Shown piece after piece: positions 42,657 through 52,667 of a DNA stretch of 64,000 nt; the stretch's first letter is position 1, and each line of letters starts with the position of its first letter. The position numbers were made by a program, and so were the translations under genes. The notes beneath the pieces are model-generated. The model saw only the letters and a program-made list of their open reading frames with translations, was not told the origin of the DNA and searched no databases. The stretch spans positions 220,305,234-220,369,233 of the forward strand of contig OY757010.1 in NCBI GenBank assembly GCA_963580285.1, written 5' to 3'. The stretch comes from Lucinisca nassula (taxonomy: Eukaryota > Mollusca > Bivalvia > Lucinida > Lucinidae).

Positions 42657-43339
42657 TTTAAGGGACAAAAGCAAGGCGGGATTTATTATCTCTAAAGAAT
42701 GGATGATCGCGCCTGTTTTGGGAAACCCGTTTTATTTATAAACATACTTCAAGCGCTTAGATCGATTTTCTACAGTACTCTGTGAATAGATAGTCTAGTC
42801 CAGGTTGGTGGAACCGTAGACACTAAACTGACGTCATTTTCTCTACCCAAAGACAGCTCGATCTAACATTTTAGTCGAACTTTAGTCACCGTAGTTCTGT
42901 GATCGAACTCGCTTATACTAATGAGGAAGTGAAAATAACAGGTTAACAAACTTTTATAGGTCAGATAGAAACTACCAGAAATATTTTATATAGGGCGTGA
43001 TTTCGTAGGAAACACAGCCAGATCTTGGAATTGACGTCAACGTGAGTCACGTTTTTTGTGCTGTTCTATAAAAGATGCACTATGTCGAATGCTGATGTTA
43101 TTGTATGAATAACAAGAAACATCTTTAAAAAGATAAACGGCGTAAGAGATATTGGAATATGAATATTGAAACTATTGTGTGGTTCAATAGGAAAAGAACA
43201 ACTGTTTTGAAATACAAACTTTATTACGAATTCAAAAACAGTTTAAAACGTTTTATACTTTAAAGTATTTGAAAATCAATGCCAATCGGGCACATTGTTT
43301 ATATAAAAGAATACAAAGTGTAAGACTGTGCAACCCAAT
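42657..43339. other. No gene recognised
   Basis: No supported gene or repeat. Confidence 0.45.
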
Positions 43340-43639
43340 CTATTTCTTCAGGCCCGCCCAACAGAATTGTTTTAACAATATTTGAAGACCTTCTATTGAA
43401 TAAACATTGCTGTGAAAAAAAAAACAACAACAACAAAAAAAAAAACAAGCAGCTCTCAAAGAGGAGATTTTGAAAGATTTAGTTTCCATAGCAACAAATG
43501 TGACATAAGCAACATTAGCACAAGCAGGCTGATTCTGGTTCTGGTATACGTCATGTTCAATTTGTGTTCTAAGTTTCATTTTTGAAACCCATATAGTTCC
43601 TGGGAAAATTGTGACGCAATGTTTCAATGGGTTAAATGG
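43340..43639. repeat. Dispersed ~156 bp repeat, single copy
   Basis: CACAAGCAGGCTGATTCTGG, TATACGTCATGTTCAATTTG and GAAAATTGTGACGCAATG are shared with the tandem units at 45060-45545. Confidence 0.6.
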
Positions 43640-43875
43640 GGCATCCAACTTACATTTGGACAAGGCCTGTTGTTCTTGCAGCAGGAAAGGTAGAGGGAGG
43701 ATGCTGCTATTTCTTCTGTCTCTACACTTCCATTCATTTTCTTCATTCCTCACTGTCACTCACTTTCATCACCTCTATTATCTTTTTTATCTCTTTTCTT
43801 CCATTCTCTGGGAGACGACACAAAATTACCCGTAGGGGTTGACGTGTCGTTAAACTCAAAACAATCAATCAATAT
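43640..43875 (+). repeat. SINE family D
   Basis: GGAAAGGTAGAGGGAGGATG, CATTCATTTTCTTCATTCCT, GTTGACGTGTCGTTAAACTC and an AATCAATCAAT tail. Confidence 0.7.
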
Positions 43876-44399
43876 ATATCCTAGTTGTTAAGAATAAACA
43901 ATAGTATTTATGTTGCCAGTATTTCTACCAAGCTTAAGACATAGACCTAGTTCCTGTTTATTTATTATATGAAATTAAAACATGCGATTTTACGTTCCTC
44001 TTTGCACATCATTAAAGGCACATGATAATTCCGCATATCGACACAGCCTGTGATAGAAACTCGTATTGTATTTAGAAAGCTTTAACTTGTAAATTAGTGA
44101 ATCAGAGTGCTTTGTATTTATGTAAGATTTATATCCCTTGTAAGAAGTAAATACAACAAAATGCAATCACCACATAGTCTCATGTGTCAAACCTTTGTTA
44201 ATCGTAAATTTCTTATCTATAAAAACATAGTCGATTGATAAATTAATTGTAAAAACGTTGCACAATGATTTGTCAAATTCAGTATTTAGTTATCTTATAT
44301 AGCTTACATTATAGCTATTATTTACCAGTTTGGTTTGAAATTAATGAAATACGATAAAGCTTGTAAAAGCTTATAGAGAATATCAGTTTCTTTCTAACC
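43876..44399. repeat. AT-rich; contains a dispersed repeat
   Basis: About 43910-44045 is similar to 48740-48890 (CCTGTTTATTTATTATATGA, ATGCGATTTTACGTTCCTCT). No gene. Confidence 0.45.
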
Positions 44400-44439
44400 C
44401 CATGCGGAGACACAGATACACTACAGTTTTGCAGGATGA

Positions 44440-44690
44440 AAGCCTATACAGTATTCATGTGATTAAGGTAGGATTCTTTTATATGCACAGGGCGGGGGGG
44501 GGGGCTCCAGTTAACATCCCGATCCGAAGGACGGTGCACTTTATGACAGTCATCCATGCAAATGATGCCAATGGAGCGCGTTCGGACACCGAAATTTTCA
44601 AGTCGCTGCCGGGGATCGAACCCGGGACCTCCAGCATCAGAGGCAAGTGCACTAACCAATGTGTTATCACGCTTTGCGTTTTTTTTACAC
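44440..44690 (-). repeat. tRNA-derived SINE (family G)
   Basis: On the minus strand: GTGATAACACATTGGTTAGT (A-box-like) and CCCGGGTTCGATCCCCGG (strong B box), then a body with ACGCGCTCCATTGGCATCAT ending in a G-rich tract. A dispersed retroposon layout rather than a tRNA gene. Confidence 0.65.
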
Positions 44691-44784
44691 CCAATCCAAA
44701 AATCGAGACAAATATCTATAAGTAGGTCAAAAGCCAGCTTATACAGCTGCTCCGAATAAAACCAAAAGTCGGTCAGAAATGAGT

Positions 44785-44960
44785 TTCAGTATGTTCTAGA
44801 AAGGGTTATCCTTTGGAAGCAAGGAATGCACCACAAAACTGGACAATATGGAGTGTACATGTTTTCTGGGCCAGACTAGCTAGTTCGGCCATTTCGGCCT
44901 CATCATTCAACAATGGAATCAAAGATCCCAAAGGACTACACTATAATGGCAAAGAAAATC
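44785..44960 (-). repeat. Decayed hammerhead repeat fragment
   Basis: GGGTTATCCTTTGGAAGCAA, TGGAGTGTACATGTTTTCTG and GGGCCAGACTAGCTAGTTCG. The ribozyme is broken: one A of GAAA is missing (GTTCGG) and the segment that should read CATCAGTGACCC is gone. Confidence 0.75.
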
Positions 44961-45059
44961 TAAACACTAGAAAAGCCAGAGTATCAAGTTTCAGGTTTGA
45001 TGGTCCATTTTTATTTAAGTTTTTGAAAAGGGTGATATAAATGACAAACACTTCAATGG

Positions 45060-45545
45060 TTGCACGTTTGAGAAATAGAATTGTGAACAAATAAATGGAA
45101 GCACAAGTCACACGAATTTCGAAATCGTAGGCCGAGTTGTTGCTGAGAAATTCGTGACAAAAATGTCCAGCGTTTGCAAGTTGGAAAAAAATAAAACAAA
45201 CAAATGGATGAATAAGCACAAGCAGGGTGATTCTGGTATACGTCATGATCAATTTGTGTACTTGGTCCCAACTTTGAAGCCCTTATAGTTCATCAGAAAA
45301 TTGTGACACAAATCTTCAATGTGGTAAATTTTGATTAAAAGAAAAATGAACAAGTAAAGGGTCAAATAAGCAGCAGCAGCCTGATTCTGGTATACACAAA
45401 CATAATTTTTGAAACACTGTCCCCATTGTACCAAATGGCTCAGTAGATCCAGAGAAAACTGTGACACAAATTTGCATCCTAATTCTCTATGTTTGGAATT
45501 TTGACAAAAAAGAACAAATAAAGCGATGAATAAGCAGCAGCAGCC
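45060..45545. repeat. Degenerate ~156 bp tandem repeat
   Basis: TGATTCTGGTATACGTCATG (about 45229) and TGATTCTGGTATACACAAAC (about 45385) mark units 156 bp apart. A GCAGCAGCAGCC motif recurs at the joints. Confidence 0.6.
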
Positions 45546-45647
45546 ATGCTAAAAAACATTGAATGTGGGTATTTGTTAGAACCGCCTCGCCGAGTAATGA
45601 ATTCCCATCACGATAACACACTATGTGATTTTGACACCCTTAAAGTA

Positions 45648-45915
45648 GACGTGGAGGCAATGATCAGGAATCGATACAATTAACCCACAGCTCCCATCAG
45701 AGACGCCAAAGGGAAAGAAACACAAACATGAAACAACAGACCCTAATGGAAACATCAATAGCGGAAACCCAAAAGTTACTTTCCCACAAAATGGCCAATA
45801 GGCTGTCCAAAATTAAATAATATAAGCGACACAAACACCCAAAGACAAACCATAACAAAGATAAACCGCGACAGAAGAACCGCCTTGGAACGGTCAGCAG
45901 AAAGGAATTCCACTA
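45648..45915 (-). repeat. Naiad 3' tail, subfamily 2, antisense
   Basis: TAGACGTGGAGGCAATGATC, CAGCTCCCATCAGAGACGCC and CGCCTTGGAACGGTCAG. Closest to 26985 and 29683. Confidence 0.78.
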
Positions 45916-45944
45916 TGGAATATATGAAAAATAACTGCTACTTA

Positions 45945-46153
45945 CAGGGCTATACAGGCATATACATTATTTATTTATTTTTTCTGCTCATAAACATAAA
46001 ATGTTGGTGCTTGCTAGAACAGCCTCGACGAGGCGCTTCTAACCAGTTCCAACAATCTATGTTTTGAATAGAAATATGAAAAATATTAGAACTGTTTTAT
46101 CTGAAAATTTTCATTATTTCGTGTTTATTTGAATAGGTTTGTTTTCGTAATGA
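45945..46153. repeat. Palindromic MITE M1, diverged
   Basis: CATATACATTATTTATTTAT, centre GAACAGCCTCGACGAGGCGCTTC, then CAACAATCTATGTTTTGAAT and GTTTTCGTAATGATA at the right end. Confidence 0.65.
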
Positions 46154-46532
46154 TATTTGACCCTTACCGCATTCCGAACTAACCGCAACGTCCCCAATGT
46201 AGGCCTACTCAAGTGCATTTCAATAGTTACGCTAATGTTTCCTTTGCTTGCATTTGAAATAAAGGTTCTAATGACTTCTTATGATTATTATTGATAGCAA
46301 ATAGACCTTATTCGATATCTTCGGTAATTGCGGTTCTTTCATTTTCATTACATGCTGTTTACTGAGGACACAGAAAACTTCACTTTCGTAAAAAAATCTC
46401 TAAATAAGCAGCTTGTATAAGTAGTTGTATTTCGAAGAAAAATGAAAAACAAAACGATAATAAATCACACATGAAACATGTTCGTCAACAAATAGAGATT
46501 AACCGCTTACATCAACAAAACGAGTTGTGGGT
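46154..46532. other. No gene recognised
   Basis: No supported gene or repeat. Confidence 0.45.
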
Positions 46533-46877
46533 TGCGGACTGAACAAATTATTTGTCTAAATCGCGACGGAAGTAAGGGCGAGGATTGTGGCCCCGTAAAA
46601 TCGATTTGAGCCCCCCAGTGGAAATCTTCCACTGACCGTTCCAAGGCGGCTCTTCTGTGGCGATTTATTGTTACTTACTGTGTGTATCACTTGTGTCTTG
46701 TGGTTTTGGATGGCCATATGGCCATTTTGTGGGAAAGTAACTGTCCTTATGGCCTTCCTTTGTTTAGGTTTCCATTATGGTCTGGTCGCTTAATGTTTGT
46801 ATTTTTTTCCCTTTGGTGTCTTTTATGGGTGGAGTAAGTTAATTGTATCAATTCCTGATCTTTGTTTTACTTCTACT
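46533..46877 (+). repeat. Naiad 3' tail, 5'-truncated, sense
   Basis: Starts at GCGGACTGAACAAATTATTT and ends TTTTACTTCTACTT. The next Naiad insertion landed at its 3' edge. Confidence 0.87.
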
Positions 46878-46886
46878 TTTCATACC

Positions 46887-47622
46887 AATCTGAAATTATT
46901 GAAGCTTTTAGCTCCACTTCTAGATATTTAGATGATTTATTAAATATTGATAATACCTATTTTGATGGTTTGATCAGTCAGATTTACCCCCTAGAACTTC
47001 AGTTAAATAAAGCAAATTCTTCTGATACCGAGGCCCCCTTTTTGGATTTACATCTATCTATCGTAGATGGATTTGTTTCGTGCAAAATTTATGATAAACG
47101 CGATGACTTTGATTTTGAGATTGCAAATTTTCCTTTTTTGGATGGTGATGTTCCTCGTGCGCCATCTATGGCGTTTATATTTCGCAATTAATTCGATTTG
47201 CTAGAGTGTTTTGTCATGTAACTGACTTCAAAACTCGTAATAAATTATTAACGGCTAAACTCCTTAATCAGGGTTATCGGTACCATAAACTACGCAAAGC
47301 CTTTTCAAAATTTTATAGACGCCATTCTGATTTAATTTCAAAATTCAATATTGGACTTAAATCTCTTCTGCAACAAGGTCTATCGGAGCCCGAATTTTAT
47401 GGTGACTTAGTATATAAATTCAGAAAAATAAATAACCGTAATGACTTCAGCACCCAATTTCGTAAAATCATTCTTCGATATAAAAAGATTGGGTACAACA
47501 TGGATGTTATACGACAGACTGCATGCATGGTAGTTAACCCAGTCACGGTTGGCAACTTTGCTTCCCTCTTTAATTGCACGCCGGTGGGCCAGGCCTCAGA
47601 TTCTTTGACGGCTCCAACGTAA
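46887..47622 (+). pseudogene. Naiad RT fragment, 5'-truncated
   Basis: Begins QSEIIEAFSSTSRYLDDLL, covering the catalytic YLDD, then PLELQLNKANSSDTEAPFLD, and in another frame VTDFKTRNKLLTAKLLNQGY to the natural stop after TAPT. A one-base deletion near 47167 shifts the frame. Flanked, together with the tail after it, by the 9 bp duplication TTTCATACC (46878-46886 and 48199-48207). Confidence 0.87.
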
Positions 47623-48203
47623 AGGCTTATTGAGAATTAGAGCGATCTAATTCAAGGTAATGTTGGTTGGTGCCTGATGCTCTGTCTCTGGTCGGGCCCA
47701 TCGGAGTCTAACTGTTGGTTTTCTTTTGCTCAAGCATTTCAGTGGTTTCTTGCTGTCGAGTCCTCACCGTTGTCTCACCTCTGTGGTTCTTTGATTTTTG
47801 TGTTCACGGAGATGTTGCACTGATGAGTTAGGAGGCCTTCATGCGGACTGAACAAATTATTTGTCTAAATCGCCACGGAAGTAAGGGCGAGGATTGTGGC
47901 CACGTAAAATCGATTTAAGCCCCCAGAGGAAATCTTCCACTGACCGTTCCAAGGCGGCTCTTCTGTGGCGATTTATTTATGTTGTTGTTTGTTACTTACT
48001 GTGTGTATCACTTGTGTCTTTTAATTTTGGATGGCCATATGGCCATTTTGTGGGAAAGTAACTGTCCTTATGGCCTTTCTTTGTTTAGGTTTCCATTATG
48101 GTCTGGTCGCTTAATGTTTGTATTTCTTTCCCTTTGGTGTCTTTTATGGGTGGAGTAAGTTAATTGTATCAATTCCTGATCTTTGTTTTACTTCTACTTT
48201 TCA
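47623..48203 (+). repeat. Naiad 3' tail following its own RT
   Basis: Continuous with the RT fragment; it carries GTAATGTTGGTTGGTGCCTG, GATGGCCATATGGCCATTTT and TTTTACTTCTACTTTT. The tail ends next to the target duplication. Confidence 0.88.
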
Positions 48204-48255
48204 TACCCCTTTTCTAATAACAAACTAAATCAAAGACTATTTTATTTTTTTTTTC

Positions 48256-48492
48256 GGGATTATGATTAATTCTCTCAGCAATGGAAGCGACTTTTCGTCT
48301 TTACAATAATAGTGGAGACACAATCAGGGATAAATAAATTGTGCTTTGACTGTGATTCGAGAATTAATCATAATCCCGGTTTGTTAGAATCACAGTCAAA
48401 GCACAATTTATTTATCCCTGATTGTGGCTCCACTATGGTTGTAAAGACGAAAAGTCGCTTCCATTGCTGAGAGAATTAATCATAAACCCGGT
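48256..48492. repeat. Large inverted repeat, ~105 bp arms
   Basis: Arm 48256-48360 (CGGGATTATGATTAATTCTC to TTTGACTGTGATTC) is nearly the exact complement of 48387-48492 (GAATCACAGTCAAAGCACAA to ATTAATCATAAACCCGG), with a ~26 bp spacer. A third partial copy (GAATCACAGTCAAAGCACAT) follows at about 48500. It would form a long RNA or DNA hairpin. Confidence 0.9.
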
Positions 48493-48529
48493 GGGTTCGA
48501 ATCACAGTCAAAGCACATAAATCAAAGAC

Positions 48530-49480
48530 ATTTTTCTATCATACAAATTATATTCACTAACTCATATTTTGATATTACCATTCCTAAAACGCTTAGGTTT
48601 GTGAAATTATGTTAAAAAGAGTTCGGGATCGGGTTTTGAGTTGTGGGTTTTATACTCCATCGTTCGGAATCAGGATATCAGAATTGTTTACTGGTGACAC
48701 GTCCTTAGACAATGCTTCACCAGGATTATTTCCTAGTTATGAACAATATTATTTACGTTGCCAACATTTCTACAAATCTGAAGGCGTAGTCCCTGTATAC
48801 TTATTATATAAAATTAAAAAATGCGATTTTACCTTACTTTTTGCACATCTAAAAAGACATAAGATATTTCCGTATATTATCGACTAAGTTGAGAGAAGTG
48901 AAGTATAACCCGCCCATAGAACTTGTTGAACGCCCTTGCAAACATTTACTAACAAAAGCTTGTCTATAATGAATTACTTCATTGGTATTGTAGTAGTTAG
49001 TAGTGTTTTTTTTTCTGTTTTTTTTTTGTTGTTTTTGTAGCAGGCCGGGCTGATCGAGCTTGTTATGACAGTCGTGTTTCCTGCTCAGTAAGCTTTTAGA
49101 TTCTGAAGAGGTGGCGAACAGACGGACCGACAAACGGACGGACAGTGACCAACCTATATTTTCGCGTTGTGTTTCTGTGGGATGAAATGCCAGCTATCCA
49201 TCCCAGTCTAACTTATGAGGAAACGAATTCGCTTCTTGGTTTAGTTAGTCAGAGAGACGAGCATGTCATTATGATCCCAGGTTCGTTTCCCTGGATGTGG
49301 TGATACGGGGTCGGGCCTGAGGAATCAGAAAGTACTATTTCAGTATTTAATGAAAAAAAAGTTTAGAACTGATAGAGCTTTATAATTATGTTATTTCAAA
49401 CTATATTAGCACATCAGACTTAATTCCTCGTTGTATAACAACTGCTTGTTTGACATCCCTGTACTTTAAGTAGACTAAGA
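48530..49480. other. No gene; minor repeat traces
   Basis: A 92-codon open frame at 48609-48887 covers a dispersed repeat shared with 43910-44045 and is not supported as a gene. GACGGACCGACAAACGGACG near 49120-49142 resembles the GACG microsatellite of the Helitron-like element. A tRNA-like GTTCGTTTCCCTGG is near 49283. Confidence 0.4.
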
Positions 49481-49621
49481 TGTTTTGTGGGCTTTTGTTG
49501 TACCTTCCTTCTATTCGAAGGAATCTTCTTCAGTAATTTTATATGCTGTTTTATTTATTTATTTAATAACCCGTATGAACATCGCTTTAGTTTTGCCGGT
49601 ATCACAACCTTATTAACCAAA

Positions 49622-51148
49622 ATGAGTATTACAAATACATTTAAAATATCAATATCACCCCTTAGGTTACACTCTGCTTCTTCTGTGCGGATTCCCCATT
49701 CTATTAAGAACTTTAATACTATGTTGCCTTCGGTATTGGTTAGACCCTTAAATTTGTCTTCTGTAACTTCAATTAATCTCAAAGGAGCAGGCTATACAAA
49801 TGTTTTTGGGAGTAGTCTTCGTATAAGGCTATCTCCTCTCAAATCGCCCATCCTTCGAAAATATACTAATCCGTGGAAAAGAAGTGGAATGTATCCTAGT
49901 ATTTCTAAGTGCAATGCCAAGAGGTGCAGATGTTGTTCGCATTTAAGCACTGCGTCTACCGTTACTTCATCTGTAAACGGTAGACGCTTCTCTGTAGTTA
50001 ACATTTCTGATTTGACATGACAGTCTACAGATTTAATTTATCTAATTACTTGACGTGCTGCAAACTGTAATATGCAGTACGTCGGTCAAACTAACCGCAT
50101 GCTTAAAACTAGATTGAACGAGCATTATCGTAGAATGAGTAAGCCTAAGAAAACTGACACTTTCTTATACCGTCACTTTCGACGTACAGGGCATTCTGTA
50201 AATAACATTGTTATACAACCAGTGGAAAAACTTTATTACGATGCAAATTCTACATCTAGATTCAAAATAATCAAAAGACATGAAGCTGAACTGAAATGGA
50301 TTAAATTTTTACAGACCCCTTTTCCACTGGGATTTAATGACAACATTTATCATGAGGGTAATATTTCCAGAATGCCGAACTTTGATATTTTCTCACTCCT
50401 GGAATGTCGAAAACGCAGAACTAGATCTCACGGCACCAGGAAAAATGGTAACTTTAAACGTAAATCACGTGCGTTTAAACGAAACAATACTAGACTGAAG
50501 TGACTGTCAATTATATTATTAAATCATGGACGCCACTCTATGCTTTCATTTTTAAGTTCATTTCCCGTTTCTGTTTTACGTCTTCTGGACACCGAGGCGA
50601 ATAAATTCTACGATAGTTCTCATCAGTTATATGATGCGGCTCTCTTAACTAGAGGCTATACTCAGCATACTCTCCGTCCTTACATTGATTCTGAAATTAA
50701 TCATAAACGCAATTTCTTCAAAATATCCTTCATTAATAAGGGTATGGATTTTATAGATTTGCCCAGTATCTTCCGTGAGAGATCGGTGCTTTCTTCCATT
50801 CCTGCTTATTTTCAAAATACTGAAACACCTATAATTTGCTATAAATATAACAAACCTGTTAGATCTATCATTTTTAATTTCAATAAACTTGTTTCAGATC
50901 TTGATATTGATACTAATACTCCTGATTCATGTGATTGTAAAAACTCAAAGTATTGCTATCCTGCCTCTGGTCATGTAGTTACTGGCAATTTGAAAATTAT
51001 TTCTCATTCTAGGATAAGGAATATAATTTTTAAAGGACCGAAATATCGGTTTCCTTCTAAAATTGATTTCAGTAAATGTAGAGATGAAATCGCTGCTTCC
51101 TTGAATAAATTCGGTAATCGATGGTGTAAGCGAGAGTATGTTGAGCAT
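49622..51148 (+). CDS. Naiad GIY-YIG endonuclease and CxC domain, putative selenoprotein
   Basis: ATG at 49622 (MSITNTFKISIS); the frame is open from 49487. Features: Cys cluster SKCNAKRCRCCSHL; endonuclease core DLIYLIT-UGA then NCNMQYVGQT and LKTRLNEHYRRM (the GIY-YIG motif and catalytic Arg region); HFRRTGHS and the KRHEAELKWIKFLQT segment with the conserved Glu; a basic linker; then the CxC domain, DSCDCKNSKYCYPASGHVVT with IIFKGPKYRFPSKIDF. UGA codons at 50018-50020, 50051-50053 and 50501-50503 are in frame; there is no UAA or UAG before 51152. The first two UGAs sit where other Penelope-like endonucleases have Cys, before and after the NLIYLI-type strand. The frame ends only because a hammerhead array is inserted. 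Decoding as selenocysteine is inferred; no SECIS element was recognised. Confidence 0.8.
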
Positions 51149-51208
51149 AAATAAAAATCAAAAATGAGTTCCTTTAAGAGCAATGAAAACATTCATAAGA
51201 AAGAAGAT

Positions 51209-51254
51209 GGGTCATACTACGTAGTTTCGGCTAATAAAGCCTCATCAGTGACCC
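51209..51254 (-). ncRNA. Hammerhead ribozyme, type I (unit 1)
   Basis: On the minus strand: GGGTCA, CTGATGA, GGCT-TTATT-AGCC, GAAA, CTACGTAG, TA, TGACCC. Full core consensus with perfect 6 bp stem I. Confidence 0.92.
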
Positions 51255-51591
51255 TGTAATGATCCGGCAAAGAAAGCCAGAGGAAACATACTGCAAGTTT
51301 GCAAATTTCAAATAGGCAGTCGAAACAAAGATTGACATAAATCAAAATGGGGTCCAAATAATTAAAAACCTGTCTAGAATATGAGTCTAAACAAATAATT
51401 TATTTCTGATTTCTCAGAATATTCACGCTGATCTCAAAGGACCAAAAGTAAAATATAAACTGCACTATGGTTGATGTACGGGGAGACGTTTTACGGCCGC
51501 CACACGGCACAACACCAGCTGCAGTGAAGCCAAATAAAAATCAAAAATGAGTTCCTTTAAGAGCAATGAAAACATTCATAAGAAAGAAGAT

Positions 51592-51637
51592 GGGTCATAC
51601 TACGTAGTTTCGGCTAATAAAGCCTCATCAGTGACCC
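51592..51637 (-). ncRNA. Hammerhead ribozyme, type I (unit 2)
   Basis: Same core as unit 1, 383 bp further on. Confidence 0.92.
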
Positions 51638-51974
51638 TGTAATGATCCGGCAAAGACAGCCAGAGGAAACATACTGCAAGTTTGCAAATTTCGAATAGGC
51701 AGTCCAAACAAAGACTGATATAAATCAAAATGGGGTCCAAATAATTAAAAACCTGTCCAGAATATGAGTCTAAACAAATAATTTATTTCTGATTTCTCAG
51801 AATATTCACGCTGATCTCAAAGGACCAAAAGTAAAATATAAACTGCACTATGGTTGATGTACGGGGAGACGTTTTACGGCCGCCACACGGCACAACACCA
51901 GCTGCAGTGAAGCCAAATAAAAATCAAAAATGAGTTCCTTTAAGAGCAATGAAAACATTCATAAGAAAGAAGAT

Positions 51975-52020
51975 GGGTCATACTACGTAGTTTCGGCTAA
52001 TAAAGCCTCATCAGTGACCC
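51975..52020 (-). ncRNA. Hammerhead ribozyme, type I (unit 3)
   Basis: Same core as units 1 and 2. The base change GTAATG to GTAAAG lies just outside the core. Confidence 0.92.
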
Positions 52021-52357
52021 TGTAAAGATCCGGCAAAGAAAGCCAGAGGAAACATACTGCAAGTTTGCAAATTTCGAATAGGCAGTCGAAACAAAGACTG
52101 ACATAAATCAAAATGGGGTCCAAATAATTAAAAACCTGTCCAGAATATGAGTCTAAACAAATAATTTATTTCTGATTTCTCAGAATATTCACGCTGATCT
52201 CGAAGGACCAAAAGTAAAATATAAAATGCACTATGGTTGATGTACGGGGAGACGTTTTACGGCCGCCACACGGCACAACACCAGCTGCAGTGAAGCCAAA
52301 TAAAAATCTAAAATGAGTTCCTTTAAGAGCAATGAAAACATTCATAAGAAAGAAGAT

Positions 52358-52403
52358 GGGTCATACTACGTAGTTTCGGCTAATAAAGCCTCATCAGTGA
52401 CCC
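52358..52403 (-). ncRNA. Hammerhead ribozyme, type I (unit 4)
   Basis: Same core; last unit of the array. Confidence 0.92.
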
Positions 52404-52667
52404 TGTAATGATCCGGCAAAGACAGCCAGAGGAAACATACTGCAAGTTTGCGAATTTCGAATAGGCAGTCCAAACAAAGACTGATATAAATCAAAATGGG
52501 GTCCAGATAATTAAAAACCTGTCCAGAATATGAGTCTAAACAAATAATTTATTTCTGATTTCTCAGAATATTCACGCTGATCTCAAAGGACCAAAAGTAA
52601 AATATAAACTGCACTATGGTTGATGTACGGGGAGACGTTTTACGGCCGCCACACGACACAACACCAG

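Larger units (their letters stand above)
51149..52667 (-). repeat. Retrozyme-like tandem array, 4 x 383 bp
   Basis: Units start at 51149, 51532, 51915 and 52298; the last is a few bases short. The period is exactly 383 bp between the first three boundaries (AAATAAAAATCAAAAATGAG). Units are about 97-99% alike. Each has a minus-strand hammerhead, then the GGAGACGTTTTACGGCCGCC and CAGCTGCAGTGAAGCC landmarks. No coding capacity. Tandem ribozyme-bearing units of this size match animal retrozymes, thought to move as circular RNAs using another retroelement's enzymes. The array splits the Naiad reading frame between the CxC and RT regions. Confidence 0.92.
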
